The translations under genes were made by a program, and so were the position numbers. Source: Microcystis panniformis FACHB-1757 (lineage in GTDB: Bacteria > Cyanobacteriota > Cyanobacteriia > Cyanobacteriales > Microcystaceae). From it: DNA of 64,000 nt. A model generated the notes under the pieces. That model saw only the letters and a program-made list of their open reading frames with translations. It was not told where the DNA came from and made no database searches. Shown here piece after piece: positions 18,524-27,283 of the stretch (position 1 is the stretch's first letter; each line of letters begins with the position of its first letter). The stretch spans positions 992,001-1,056,000 of the forward strand of contig NZ_CP011339.1 of assembly GCF_001264245.1 (NCBI RefSeq), in the 5' to 3' direction.

Positions 18524-19561
18524 TTAAGATTTGTTATGGACTTTATCCCATTGATCTAAAATGTCTTTGAATAATAATTCATCTAACCATGTTTTTACTA
18601 CCACTGTCAAAGGTAAAGCCAATAATAAACCTAAGATGCCAAACATTTGAGCAAAGAAAATTTGAGCAATTAGGGTAATTGCCGGTAGTAAAGATACCTG
18701 TTTAGCCATGACAGTGGGTGTCAGCCAATAACTTTCGACATTTTGGATAATAAAATAGAGAATCAGAATAGCGACAATTTTCCAAGGTGCATCGATAACA
18801 GCAATTAGAATGGGAAAAATCACACTAGCAGTCGGTCCGATATTAGGGATAAAATTGAGCAATCCTGCTAGGATAGCATGAACGAGAACTAGATTAATTT
18901 GTAGAACGAAAAGACCGAACCCACTTAATAACCCTACCATAGTTGAACTAATGGCAATTCCCAACAACCAATTACCCAAACCCGCTTCCGATAGGGTCAG
19001 AATTTCCTCGGCACGACGACGATAGAAGTTAGGAAATAATTTTAAGAAAGCTTGTCGATAGGGTTGGGGGTTGGCTAACATCATCATTGCTAACACCAGC
19101 ACGAATAATAATTGCAAAATTGCCGCAACTGAGTTAGAAAAGAAGGTAAAAAAGTTACTAAAAACAAAGGTTCCTAAAGGTTGTAACTGCTGGAATAAAT
19201 CAGTTAAATTAGGCAGCGATGGCAACCAATCAAATTGAAATTGTTGTCGCCATTGAATCGAGTTATTGCGGACTAAATCCCAAGCTTGCGGTAAAAGTTC
19301 AATTAATTTTTGAAACTGTTCGATAAAGGGGGGAACAATAATTATAAAAAATAAAATCACAATTCCTAGACTCGTCAGCAGGGTGATTAAAATAGCCAAA
19401 CCCCTTTTAATCCCCAATCTCTGCAATCCTTTAACACATCTATTTAAGGCTACGGTAAACACGATCGCCATAAAAATCAATAATAACAGCTGTCGAATCT
19501 GCCACAATACATAGAGAGCCATTATTAAACAGATAAACCCCAACCACTGACCAAATTTCAC
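18524..19561 (-). CDS. AI-2E/PerM family transporter
   Basis: A 345-residue membrane protein of the AI-2E (UPF0118) family with 7-8 hydrophobic segments, including the paired helices at the start and the family block NFIPNIGPTASVI near residue 240. The soluble loop after helix 3 is typical. Members export small molecules or Na+; the substrate here is unknown. It lies directly upstream of the broken solute-binding gene on the same strand (18-base gap), so they may be co-transcribed. Confidence 0.85.
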   Translation of the reverse strand: MKFGQWLGFICLIMALYVLWQIRQLLLLIFMAIVFTVALNRCVKGLQRLGIKRGLAILITLLTSLGIVILFFIIIVPPFIEQFQKLIELLPQAWDLVRNNSIQWRQQFQFDWLPSLPNLTDLFQQLQPLGTFVFSNFFTFFSNSVAAILQLLFVLVLAMMMLANPQPYRQAFLKLFPNFYRRRAEEILTLSEAGLGNWLLGIAISSTMVGLLSGFGLFVLQINLVLVHAILAGLLNFIPNIGPTASVIFPILIAVIDAPWKIVAILILYFIIQNVESYWLTPTVMAKQVSLLPAITLIAQIFFAQMFGILGLLLALPLTVVVKTWLDELLFKDILDQWDKVHNKS

Positions 19562-19689
19562 GACCTTGATTTATCCTATCGGGACAAGTTTTATCATACA
19601 GCAGTCGGGAGGCGGTCGGCAGGAGATAGGTTTTAGGTCTTGGGGTTTTGGAGTCTTGGGGTTTTGGGGTTTTAGTTCAATTTCCCCAG

Positions 19690-19757
19690 TTCCCCACTTC
19701 CCCACTTCCCCACTTCCCCACTTCCCCACTTCCCCACTTCCCCACTTCCCCACTTCC
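19690..19757. repeat. 8-bp tandem array (TTCCCCAC)n
   Basis: About eight head-to-tail units with no variation. The same unit on the other strand (GTGGGGAA) forms arrays at 52242-52283 and 54935-54998. Before it, CTTGGGGTTTTGG-like blocks are repeated at 19640-19675. Between this array and 19885 I see nothing else. Confidence 0.85.
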
Positions 19758-19884
19758 CTAACAGCACAAATCAAGTTCTGTATCAAAAATTTGCTAATTT
19801 TGCTGTTATGTGCTATACAGTTACGCATCAAAACAGGATAGAAAAACGAGATTTTTTTAATTACCAGACATTTTCTCAAATTTT

Positions 19885-20001
19885 ATGGCAACTCTCCCAG
19901 AGTCAAATTATCCTAAAAGAAATCCTCTCCTAGAAAATCCGACAAGACTCAGAGAAATTGTGGCCGTTAATGCTTTTATCCTTGTACTAGGACTTCGATA
20001 A
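19885..20001 (+). CDS. Possible 38-residue protein overlapping the J-domain gene start
   Basis: An ATG at 19885 opens a 38-codon frame (begins MATLPESNYPKRNP, ends AFILVLGLR) whose stop TAA overlaps the ATG of the next gene at 20001. The overlap is typical of translational coupling. There is no recognised family, and no clear ribosome site. It could be chance. Confidence 0.3.
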   Translation: MATLPESNYPKRNPLLENPTRLREIVAVNAFILVLGLR

Positions 20002-20798
20002 TGAAAGAATTGGAGCGATACTATAAAGTTTTAGGGTTAGATCATGGGGCATCTCTCGACGAGATCAATCAAGCCTACAAAGATTTGGTGTTTATTTGGC
20101 ATCCCGATCGCATTCCCAAAGATAATCAGCGTCTTTTGGAAAAAGCCACCGCTAAACTGCAAGAAATTAACCACGCTAGGGAACAGTTACGGCAAATTCA
20201 TCAAAATTCTCCTAAACGCTCCAATTCCCCCCCTAAAACTGAAAAACAGCCCGCCCACGCCTATAAAACTGCGTCCCCCTATCAGCCTCACCCTAGCCAA
20301 CCCAGCCAAAATTCCCAAACCCACAGTCATAAAACCCATAGTCAACAAACCCACAGTCAACAAACCCACAGTCAACACAGCCACTCCCAGAATAACCATC
20401 AGGTCCACAATCATGCCGCCTGGCGCCCTCACTATCGGGATTTAAACGGAGCCGATTTACAGGGAGCTAACCTGAAGGAAAAAGATTTCTCTAGTCGCAG
20501 TCTCATCGGGGCAGATTTAAGCCATGCCGACTTAAGCGATAGCTTCCTGCACAAAGTTAACCTAGAAAAGGCTAATCTGTACAAAGCTAATCTTTTTCGC
20601 GCCAATCTCCTCGAAGCTAACCTTAAAGGCGCAAATTTACAGGAAGCCAATCTCATCGGAGCGGATTTAAGTGGGGCAGATCTGTCGGCGGCAGATTTAC
20701 GCGGGGCAAAAATTGGCTTTGGTAAGCGTATTATGGTGAAATTAACTGGAGCAATTTTAACGGGAACAATTCTCCCCGATGGTTCGATTCATCAATGA
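20001..20798 (+). CDS. J-domain protein with His-rich linker and pentapeptide repeats
   Basis: A 265-residue protein. Residues 5-65 are a J-domain with the HPD motif (WHPDRIP), the part that stimulates Hsp70 ATPase. Residues about 70-140 are a low-complexity linker of H, Q, S and T made by near-exact 15-bp DNA repeats (THSQQ units). From about 148 to the end are pentapeptide repeats of the A(D/N)LXX kind, which fold as a right-handed beta helix. The combination suggests a co-chaperone with a rigid binding platform. The target is unknown. The linker is likely disordered and may bind metal. Confidence 0.85.
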   Translation: MKELERYYKVLGLDHGASLDEINQAYKDLVFIWHPDRIPKDNQRLLEKATAKLQEINHAREQLRQIHQNSPKRSNSPPKTEKQPAHAYKTASPYQPHPSQPSQNSQTHSHKTHSQQTHSQQTHSQHSHSQNNHQVHNHAAWRPHYRDLNGADLQGANLKEKDFSSRSLIGADLSHADLSDSFLHKVNLEKANLYKANLFRANLLEANLKGANLQEANLIGADLSGADLSAADLRGAKIGFGKRIMVKLTGAILTGTILPDGSIHQ

Positions 20799-20846
20799 AT
20801 AACCTCCTGCTAATTTTGATTTTTCTTTAATAGGAACTATCACCCG

Positions 20847-21299
20847 ATGGGCATTTATTACACAATCGCTGCTGTTTTTCTAGGGATGCAATTAGCTGGA
20901 GGAGAAAATTTATCTGCAGCGAATCCTGATTTTTTACTGCTGCAAAAAGCTCTAGAAAAACACAATTTTATCGTCAAACTTGCCCCACCACCAGTGCGAG
21001 GAGCCTACGGTTTATTTGATAGTAAAACTAGAATTATTTGGATTCATCCCCTAGTTTTTGACTTAGGTATTGCCCGACCAACATTAATTCATGAAGCTGT
21101 CCATGCCGCTCAACTTTGTCATGGAGGCAAAACAGTTAAAGCTCTTAATTTAGCCATAGAACCACCGGCAATGACCAGAAGATTTTTTATGCATTATGAG
21201 GGTTTTAGCAGACAAATTGAAGCCGAAGCCTATACTGTTCAAGTTCAGCCCGATGGTCTGGATTTAGTGATTTCTTTACTGCAAAAATATTGTCCTTAG
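20847..21299 (+). CDS. Putative small exported metallopeptidase-like protein
   Basis: A 150-residue protein with an N-terminal hydrophobic segment (about 4-20) that may be a signal peptide. It has a zinc-type HEXXH motif as IHEAVHAAQ at about residues 85-93, and an ExxA block (RQIEAEAYTVQ) about 45 residues later that could give the third ligand. I do not recognise the family by name. Proteolysis is therefore only inferred. It starts 48 bases after the J-domain gene and may be co-transcribed. Confidence 0.55.
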   Translation: MGIYYTIAAVFLGMQLAGGENLSAANPDFLLLQKALEKHNFIVKLAPPPVRGAYGLFDSKTRIIWIHPLVFDLGIARPTLIHEAVHAAQLCHGGKTVKALNLAIEPPAMTRRFFMHYEGFSRQIEAEAYTVQVQPDGLDLVISLLQKYCP

Positions 21300-21316
21300 A
21301 AAACCTGTCCATAAAT

Positions 21317-21967
21317 CTACCAATCTCGTTCTAATTCTTCGGCTACACGACGATAATCAGCGCTGGCTTCTTGGGCATTTTTACCGCGCCAATTGGTAAT
21401 AGCAACCCCGTCTAAAACGGCTTTTTCGTGGGCCTTATAATTTCTGACAAAAGCATGACAGGCGGGAATACCTAATTCTAATAAAGTATTTTGTGCTTCT
21501 AAAGTTTCCTTAAGACTACGGGAATCCACTTTTGTTAATAAAACCCGATAGGCAATTCCTAGGGGTTTAACTGCCGTGCGTACCGTGTCAATTAAAGCCA
21601 TTAAATCCATCGGTGCGGGAGGAGTCGGTAAAATTAAATAATCTGATTCTGCTATGACTGCGGTAAGTAATTCGGAACGCAAAGCTGGTGGTGTGTCAAT
21701 CACGATCAGATCGTACTCGATAATTTGACGCAATTCTCCTAATTTCTCTGTATTAATTTGCTTGGCTAAATCAAATACCATACCCGCTTGATTTCTTTCT
21801 ACCCACCAAGTGGAGGAACCCTGCGGATCCGCATCCACCAGCAAAACACGCTGATTCTGCCCCCAAATTGCCGCTAAATTAACCGCAGTGGTGGTTTTAC
21901 CCACACCACCTTTACCGTTGACAACAGCGAGAATTTTCGGGCCATTAGGCTTTAATTGCGAGGTCAT
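21317..21967 (-). CDS. parA: ParA-family ATPase, orphan
   Basis: A 216-residue ParA/MinD-type ATPase with the deviant Walker A motif KGGVGKTTTAVNLA near the start, DADPQGS, and a Walker B IVIDTPPAL. These proteins position cargo such as plasmids, chromosomes or carboxysomes. No parB-like gene or parS-like sites are visible next to it, so it is an orphan. It could be a carboxysome-positioning (McdA-like) or other type. The start codon touches a 206-bp heptamer array, leaving no recognisable ribosome-binding site. Confidence 0.85.
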   Translation of the reverse strand: MTSQLKPNGPKILAVVNGKGGVGKTTTAVNLAAIWGQNQRVLLVDADPQGSSTWWVERNQAGMVFDLAKQINTEKLGELRQIIEYDLIVIDTPPALRSELLTAVIAESDYLILPTPPAPMDLMALIDTVRTAVKPLGIAYRVLLTKVDSRSLKETLEAQNTLLELGIPACHAFVRNYKAHEKAVLDGVAITNWRGKNAQEASADYRRVAEELERDW

Positions 21968-21970
21968 TTT

Positions 21971-22176
21971 CAGTTATCAGTTATCAGTTATCAGTTATCA
22001 GTTATCAGTTATCAGTTACCAGTTATCAGTTACCAGTTATCAGTTACCAGTTATCAGTTATCAGTTATCAGTTATCAGTTATCAGTTATCAGTTATCAGT
22101 TATCAGTTATCAGTTATCAGTTATCAGTTATCAGTTATCAGTTACCAGTTATCAGTTATCAGTTATCAGTTATCAG
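21971..22176. repeat. Heptamer array (CAGTTAT)n, about 29 units, upstream of parA
   Basis: Head-to-tail CAGTTAT units with a few single-base variants (CAGTTAC in four places). It starts 3 bases from the parA start codon. Because 7 is not a multiple of 3, it is open in several frames and yields spurious SYQLSVI-type translations. Confidence 0.95.
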
Positions 22177-22294
22177 ATTTGAGTTTTAAGTTCAATGATT
22201 ACTGTTTACTGGACGGCTACGCCGTGCCTTTGGCAACACTGAAAAAAAGCTCCCCACTGATTACTGTTTACTGATTACTGATCACTGAATATAA

Positions 22295-23767
22295 CTAACC
22301 AGAAAGTTTTTGATCTAAGATTTGGCTAGTTAATTTAGGATCGGCTTTACCGCCGCTTTTTTTCATGACTTGACCGACAAAAAATCCCTTAAGATTGGTT
22401 TTACCCGCCCGGAATTTTTCTAACTCGCTTGGATGGGAGGCGATAATTTCCTCGATCAGTTTTTCGATCGCAGAACTGTCAGAAATTTGTATTAATCCTT
22501 TCTTTTCCACCAGTGTTTTTGGTGAACCGCCCTGGGTGAGAAGTTCCGGTAAAATTTCCTTAGCAATTTTGCCACTAATTGTTCCCGTTTCAATCAGTTT
22601 AACTAATTCCGCTAAGTCTGGTGCTTGCAGGGCAATTTCTGTGATCGTCAGCTTATTATTATTCAAATAAGCGGCGATATCTTGACTGATCCAGTTAGCG
22701 ACTAATTTCGCATTTGCCCCGGCAATTACCGCAGTTTCAAAATATTCAGCCACGGTGCGATCATCGGTTAAAACCCTGGCATCGTAGGCGGAAAGACCAA
22801 ATTCTTCTTCATAACGACGACGTTTACGAGCGGGTAATTCCGGTAATTCTTCCGCCCAAGCTTTTAACTGTTCGGGGGAGACTTCTAGGGGGGGTAAATC
22901 CGGTTCGGGAAAATAGCGATAATCGCTAGAACCTTCTTTTTTCCGCATACTAATCGTCCGTTGAGTAGCTTCTTCCCAAAGACGGGTTTCCTGTACGATC
23001 AGTTCGCCATTTTTGATCGCTTCAATTTGTCGATCGATCTCGTATTCTATGGCTTTTTGGATAGCACTAAAGGAGTTCATATTTTTGATTTCTACCTTAG
23101 TCCCGAACTTTTTAGTGCCTTTTTTGCGAACGGAAATATTGACATCGCAGCGCAGGGAACCTTCCTGCATATTACCGTCACTGATGCCGAGATAACGCAC
23201 TAAACGCCGTAATTCTTGGGCATATTCCGCCGCTTCGGTGCCGGTGCGTAAATCCGGTTCTGAGACAATTTCCAATAATGGTACACCTGTACGATTAAAA
23301 TCCACGAGGGAATGGGTGGAACCGGAGAGACGTTCGCTGCCAGCATGAACCAGTTTTCCCGCGTCTTCTTCCATGTGCAGACGGGTAATGCCGATAATTT
23401 TGCGGCTAACTTCCTTAGTTTTTTTATCGACGATCTCGATTTCTAGTTGACCCTGTTCGACAATAGGGAGATCATACTGGGAAATTTGATAATTTTTCGG
23501 CAGGTCGGGATAAAAATACTGTTTGCGATCGAATTTGCTATGAGGTGTGATTTTACCATCGATAGCTAATCCCAGTTTAACAGCACTGGCCAGGACTTCT
23601 TGGTTAAGGACGGGTAATACCCCCGGATAACCCAAACAGACGGGACAGACGTTAGTATTGGGGGGACTATCGAAGTTGGTAGGACAGGAACAAAATATCT
23701 TGCTTTTGGTGTTGAGTTGACAGTGGGTTTCTAAACCGATAATTGCTTCGTATTCAGTGGCAGACAT
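22295..23767 (-). CDS. gatB: Asp-tRNA(Asn)/Glu-tRNA(Gln) amidotransferase subunit B
   Basis: A 490-residue GatB. With GatA and GatC it converts misacylated Glu-tRNA(Gln) to Gln-tRNA(Gln). The N-terminal catalytic cradle has GLETHCQLNTKSKIFC and the zinc-type Cys set (FCSCPT, CPVCLGYPG). DFNRTGVPLLEIVSEPD and the C-terminal YqeY-like tail (VGQVMKKSGGKADP) are typical. The length matches the family. The subunits A and C are not in this window. Confidence 0.97.
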   Translation of the reverse strand: MSATEYEAIIGLETHCQLNTKSKIFCSCPTNFDSPPNTNVCPVCLGYPGVLPVLNQEVLASAVKLGLAIDGKITPHSKFDRKQYFYPDLPKNYQISQYDLPIVEQGQLEIEIVDKKTKEVSRKIIGITRLHMEEDAGKLVHAGSERLSGSTHSLVDFNRTGVPLLEIVSEPDLRTGTEAAEYAQELRRLVRYLGISDGNMQEGSLRCDVNISVRKKGTKKFGTKVEIKNMNSFSAIQKAIEYEIDRQIEAIKNGELIVQETRLWEEATQRTISMRKKEGSSDYRYFPEPDLPPLEVSPEQLKAWAEELPELPARKRRRYEEEFGLSAYDARVLTDDRTVAEYFETAVIAGANAKLVANWISQDIAAYLNNNKLTITEIALQAPDLAELVKLIETGTISGKIAKEILPELLTQGGSPKTLVEKKGLIQISDSSAIEKLIEEIIASHPSELEKFRAGKTNLKGFFVGQVMKKSGGKADPKLTSQILDQKLSG

Positions 23768-24209
23768 ATTTTCTCGCTCTAGCCGACACAGGAATGATCT
23801 GTTTACTCATTATAGTCGCGATTCTGGATCATTCCCTCCCTTCATAAAACTTAATACTGTAGTTACTAATCAATTTATACAGCCTGAATATAGCTCAAAA
23901 AAGATAATTGATTTAACCAATGTCCGCCATTATTTTTAATTTTATGGAATAAAACAGGGAAGCTTATCGATAGTTTTTCACCGATAAACCTAGCTTTTCT
24001 AGTAGCGACCACCGACCAGCGACTCCCGAAAAAGAAAACTTACCACCTCACTATGAAGATAACCGCCACAAATCGTAGCAAAAATTAACTTCTAGAGGCG
24101 GGATATTCGCTTAGTATAGAAACAGAGAGATTATACCTGAGAACTGACCCCATAACCAGCCAAAAGCAATATGAGCGGTGAAAGTGATCATTTTCTAGGC
24201 GAGTATTGC
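23768..24209. other. Gap between gatB and the pyruvate-kinase-like gene
   Basis: The gap to 24367 begins with about 440 bases in which I see no gene, RNA or repeat I can name. The last part (24210-24299) is an interspersed repeat listed separately. Confidence 0.4.
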
Positions 24210-24299
24210 CTTAGTAAGTAGGTGGGTGTTAAAAATTGTCAGATACCTCCCTTATTAAGGAGTATCCCCCTTATCAAGGGGGGCAGGGGGGATCAAGGA
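24210..24299. repeat. Interspersed repeat with CCCCCTT/AAGGGGG blocks, copy 1
   Basis: AAGTAGGTGGGTGTTAAAAA, TCAGATACC, then CTTATCAAGGGGGGCAGGGG. The complement of 59478-59628 has the same order of blocks. The copy here lacks the palindrome found in the other copy. It runs up to the start region of the next gene and keeps an open frame that is not coding. Confidence 0.65.
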
Positions 24300-24367
24300 C
24301 AAAATCTATCTTCGATTTAATTGAAACCACTTACTTAATTGACGATTTTTACTTTTTACTTGATTTT

Positions 24368-25897
24368 ATGTCTTTAACTCTCTCAGAACAACTCAAACGA
24401 GAACAATTATCCTACCCCCAAACTCTCCTCCATCATCTGCAAAAGTTACGGCATTTTGTAACAGTAGAAGGAGAGGAGAAATTGCAGCAGTGGAAAAACC
24501 TGATTGAAAAGGAGAATTTTCAACCTAGCACCCGTAATTTAGCCTATTATCTCGCCCTGAGACAAGAAGATATCCGGGATTTACAATTAGCTTTAATGCC
24601 CTGGGGATTATCTTCCCTAGGCCGGATTGAATCGAAAGTTTTACCGACCCTCGATGCGGTAATTGCCACTTTAGGGGCGGTTTGTCATCAAGAAGCCTCA
24701 TTATTACCCAAACATCCCCCTTTAGAGGCATTTTTCCAAGGAGATCAACTTTTAGCCTCCCATAGCGCCGAAGTTTTTGGTCTGTCTTCCCCCCGGCGTC
24801 GGGTGCGAATTATGGTGACAATGCCGACGGAAGCGGCAACCGACCCCGATTTTATCGCTCAATTACTGCGTTGCGGGATGGACTGTATTCGCATTAATTG
24901 CGCCCATGATGGCCCGAAAGAGTGGCAGGGAATGATCGAAAATCTGCGCGAGGCGGTCAAAAATCCCGAAAATTTAGTCAATGGACATACCTGTAAGGTT
25001 TATATGGACTTAGCCGGCCCGAAAATCCGTTTAGAAGAGATTTTAGCCCCCCAGTCCCAAACCAAACTATATCAAGGGGATTTTCTCCTCTTAACCACCC
25101 AACCGCCTCACACTGCCCATCCTCAGTATTTTCAGGCTAATTGTTCCCAACCGGAAATTATTCCCCAAATTCCCGTCGGGGCGAAAGTTTGGATTGATGA
25201 TGGTCATATTGGGGCTGAAGTTATTGCCATAATGCCGGAAGGTCTTTTACTAAAAATTACCCACGCTAGGGAGAAAGGGGAAAAACTCAAAGCAGATAAA
25301 GGCCTAAATTTCCCCGATACCGTCTTAAATATCGATCCTTTGACCGCAAAAGACCGGCAAGATTTAGATTTTATTGCCGAAAATGCCGATATTATCGGTT
25401 ACTCTTTTGTACAAAAAGCCAGCGATATCGAGACACTACAGCTAGAGTTACAAAGTCGTTTGGGGGATGCTTGGCGACAAAAAGCAATCGTGGCCAAAAT
25501 AGAAACACCTTTAGCCGTGAAAAATCTTCCCGAATTAATCATCCATGCCGCCGGTAAACAACCTTTTGGGGTGATGATTGCCCGGGGTGATTTGGCTGTA
25601 GAAATTGGCTATCAAAGACTAGCAGAAATTCAAGAGGAAATTCTCTGGTTATGCGAAGCGGCCCATATTCCGGTAATTTGGGCCACCCAAGTCCTAGAAA
25701 ATCTGGTCAAGAAAAGTATTCCTTCCCGGGCCGAGATTACCGATGCCGCTATGGCCGAAAGGGCTGAATGTGTCATGCTGAATAAGGGGAAATATATCCG
25801 CAAAGCGGTGACAATTCTCGATGATGTTTTACAGAGAATGCAGACCCACCAAGCTAAAAAAACCCCCCAATTACGCGCTCTCCATTCTTGGGTTTAG
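24368..25897 (+). CDS. Pyruvate-kinase-like protein with extra N-terminal domain
   Basis: A 509-residue protein. From about residue 145 it has the pyruvate kinase barrel: RVRIMVTMPTEAATD, RINCAHD, DLAGPKIR, the IVAKIETPLAV lysine, ARGDLAVEIG and RAEITDAAMA. The usual C-terminal regulatory domain is missing; instead there is an N-terminal helical domain of about 140 residues. Active-site residues largely remain, so it may convert PEP and ADP, but it is clearly not the standard form. I take the ATG at 24368; the open frame upstream comes from repeat DNA. Confidence 0.8.
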   Translation: MSLTLSEQLKREQLSYPQTLLHHLQKLRHFVTVEGEEKLQQWKNLIEKENFQPSTRNLAYYLALRQEDIRDLQLALMPWGLSSLGRIESKVLPTLDAVIATLGAVCHQEASLLPKHPPLEAFFQGDQLLASHSAEVFGLSSPRRRVRIMVTMPTEAATDPDFIAQLLRCGMDCIRINCAHDGPKEWQGMIENLREAVKNPENLVNGHTCKVYMDLAGPKIRLEEILAPQSQTKLYQGDFLLLTTQPPHTAHPQYFQANCSQPEIIPQIPVGAKVWIDDGHIGAEVIAIMPEGLLLKITHAREKGEKLKADKGLNFPDTVLNIDPLTAKDRQDLDFIAENADIIGYSFVQKASDIETLQLELQSRLGDAWRQKAIVAKIETPLAVKNLPELIIHAAGKQPFGVMIARGDLAVEIGYQRLAEIQEEILWLCEAAHIPVIWATQVLENLVKKSIPSRAEITDAAMAERAECVMLNKGKYIRKAVTILDDVLQRMQTHQAKKTPQLRALHSWV

Positions 25898-25904
25898 GCA
25901 GCTT

Positions 25905-26196
25905 CAGTTATCAGTTATCAGTTATCAGTTATCAGTTATCAGTTATCAGTTATCAGTTATCAGTTATCAGTTATCAGTTATCAGTTATCAGTTATCAGTT
26001 ATCAGTTATCAGTTATCAGTTATCAGTTATCAGTTATCAGTTATCAGTTATCAGTTATCAGTTATCAGTTATCAGTTATCAGTTATCAGTTATCAGTTAT
26101 TAGTTATCAGTTATCAGTTATCAGTTATCAGTTATCAGTTATCAGTTATCAGTTATCAGTTATCAGTTATCAGTTATCAGTTATCAGTTATCAGTT
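25905..26196. repeat. Heptamer array (CAGTTAT)n, about 42 units
   Basis: The longest array in the window, almost pure, with one variant at about 26101 (TTAGTTA) and a degenerate end TTTTCAGTTCACTG. It starts 8 bases after the stop codon of the pyruvate-kinase-like gene. Confidence 0.95.
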
Positions 26197-26276
26197 TTCA
26201 GTTCACTGTTTACTGACCACTGAAAAAACTCCCACTCCCCCACACCTTTTCAACAGGATTGAGAATCAGAGGCAAA

Positions 26277-26471
26277 TTAACGCATATTATTGACCGCACC
26301 ACTAACTAAACCAGCGCTAACATAGCGACCATAACCATCAAGACGGTTTTGTTGAGCGATTCGGGAGGGATTATTGACGAGATCGGCAACTCCCACACCC
26401 ATCATCACCACGGAGATAACTGCGATTAAGTAGTTACGGACAAAAGTTGGATTTTGGTGGCTGACTAACAT
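26277..26471 (-). CDS. Hypothetical small membrane protein
   Basis: 64 residues with one clear hydrophobic helix (about 13-29, LIAVISVVMMGVGVADLV) and a charged tail with YGRYVSAGLVSGAVNN. The family is not recognised. A GAGAGGTAACAACC stretch upstream gives a reasonable ribosome site. Length and lone position make coding likely but not certain. Confidence 0.5.
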   Translation of the reverse strand: MLVSHQNPTFVRNYLIAVISVVMMGVGVADLVNNPSRIAQQNRLDGYGRYVSAGLVSGAVNNMR

Positions 26472-26707
26472 GGTTGTTACCTCTCTTTCCTGTCGATAAC
26501 CTTAGAATACGAGAGGGTTTGGGGTGATGTCAGTCCCATAATTCCGGGTGACAGAAGTGGAAAAAAGTGGAATCCACAGATAAGCTATGATTTTTTGTCG
26601 ATTAGAATCGGTAAATAGGGAATGGGGAACAGGAAAAGGGCAGTATTCGTCGTCAATCTGGTTAAATAATCGATAAATTACCTAAAAACTCAGATATTCT
26701 CCAGAAT

Positions 26708-27283
26708 ATGACCTTAAAACCCGCGATTATGACCATAAAATTTTTCTGGCCTTTAGTTTTAGGATTATCTATTGTTATTATTGACAATGGGCAATATTTG
26801 AGAGCAGAAACGGTAACTTTGAGCGCCAGTCAACGCCAACAACTGCGATCGCTAGATGCTAAGATTATTTTACCTAACTATATCCCTCCCGGATTTCGGG
26901 CCAGCGAGATTAAAATCCTCGCAGAAGAGGGGAAAGGATACGCAGTCCTCTTTGAAAATGCCGAGAATAGCTGTTTTTTGGTGGAGGGAATCGAAAACGC
27001 CAGGGGCGATGATGGTTTAGAATTAGAGGGAACCCTAGCGCTCAATTCCCCACTATTTGGAGAAGGATACTGGCTTAATTATGGTACACCTAAAAACTCG
27101 GAATTAAGGCAACAATTCCCCGAACCTGATTTGTATTCCGATTGGATGAAAATGGGAGAATATTTTTATCGTCTCAGTGGGGCATTAATTGCCCGGGAGG
27201 AGTATGATTATCCTAATTGCCGTCAAGATATTTCCCCATCGGAAGCGGTTAAAATAATCGAATCTTTTGGAGATAACAATTAA
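26708..27283 (+). CDS. Hypothetical exported protein
   Basis: 191 residues with a hydrophobic start (about 10-27) that looks like a signal peptide, then a mature part with PNYIPPGFRASEIKI and two Cys (SCFLVEG and PNCRQD) that could form a disulfide. The family is not recognised. It overlaps the glycosyltransferase start by 17 bases, so the two are probably one transcript. Confidence 0.55.
   Translation: MTLKPAIMTIKFFWPLVLGLSIVIIDNGQYLRAETVTLSASQRQQLRSLDAKIILPNYIPPGFRASEIKILAEEGKGYAVLFENAENSCFLVEGIENARGDDGLELEGTLALNSPLFGEGYWLNYGTPKNSELRQQFPEPDLYSDWMKMGEYFYRLSGALIAREEYDYPNCRQDISPSEAVKIIESFGDNN

Noticed and set aside
19571..19879. 102-codon minus-strand frame rich in KWGSGEVG
   Set aside because: It is the translation of an 8-bp tandem array.
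23768..24209. A tRNA or regulatory RNA in the gatB upstream gap
   Set aside because: I could not find a cloverleaf, CCA end or known RNA motif by eye.
24236..24367. Longer start of the pyruvate-kinase-like gene
   Set aside because: The added 44 residues come from an interspersed repeat with another copy at 59478.
21971..26196. Heptamer arrays as CRISPR arrays or as coding SYQLSVI-repeat proteins
   Set aside because: Units are 7 bp and contiguous with no spacers. They are open in several frames only because the heptamer lacks stops in those frames.
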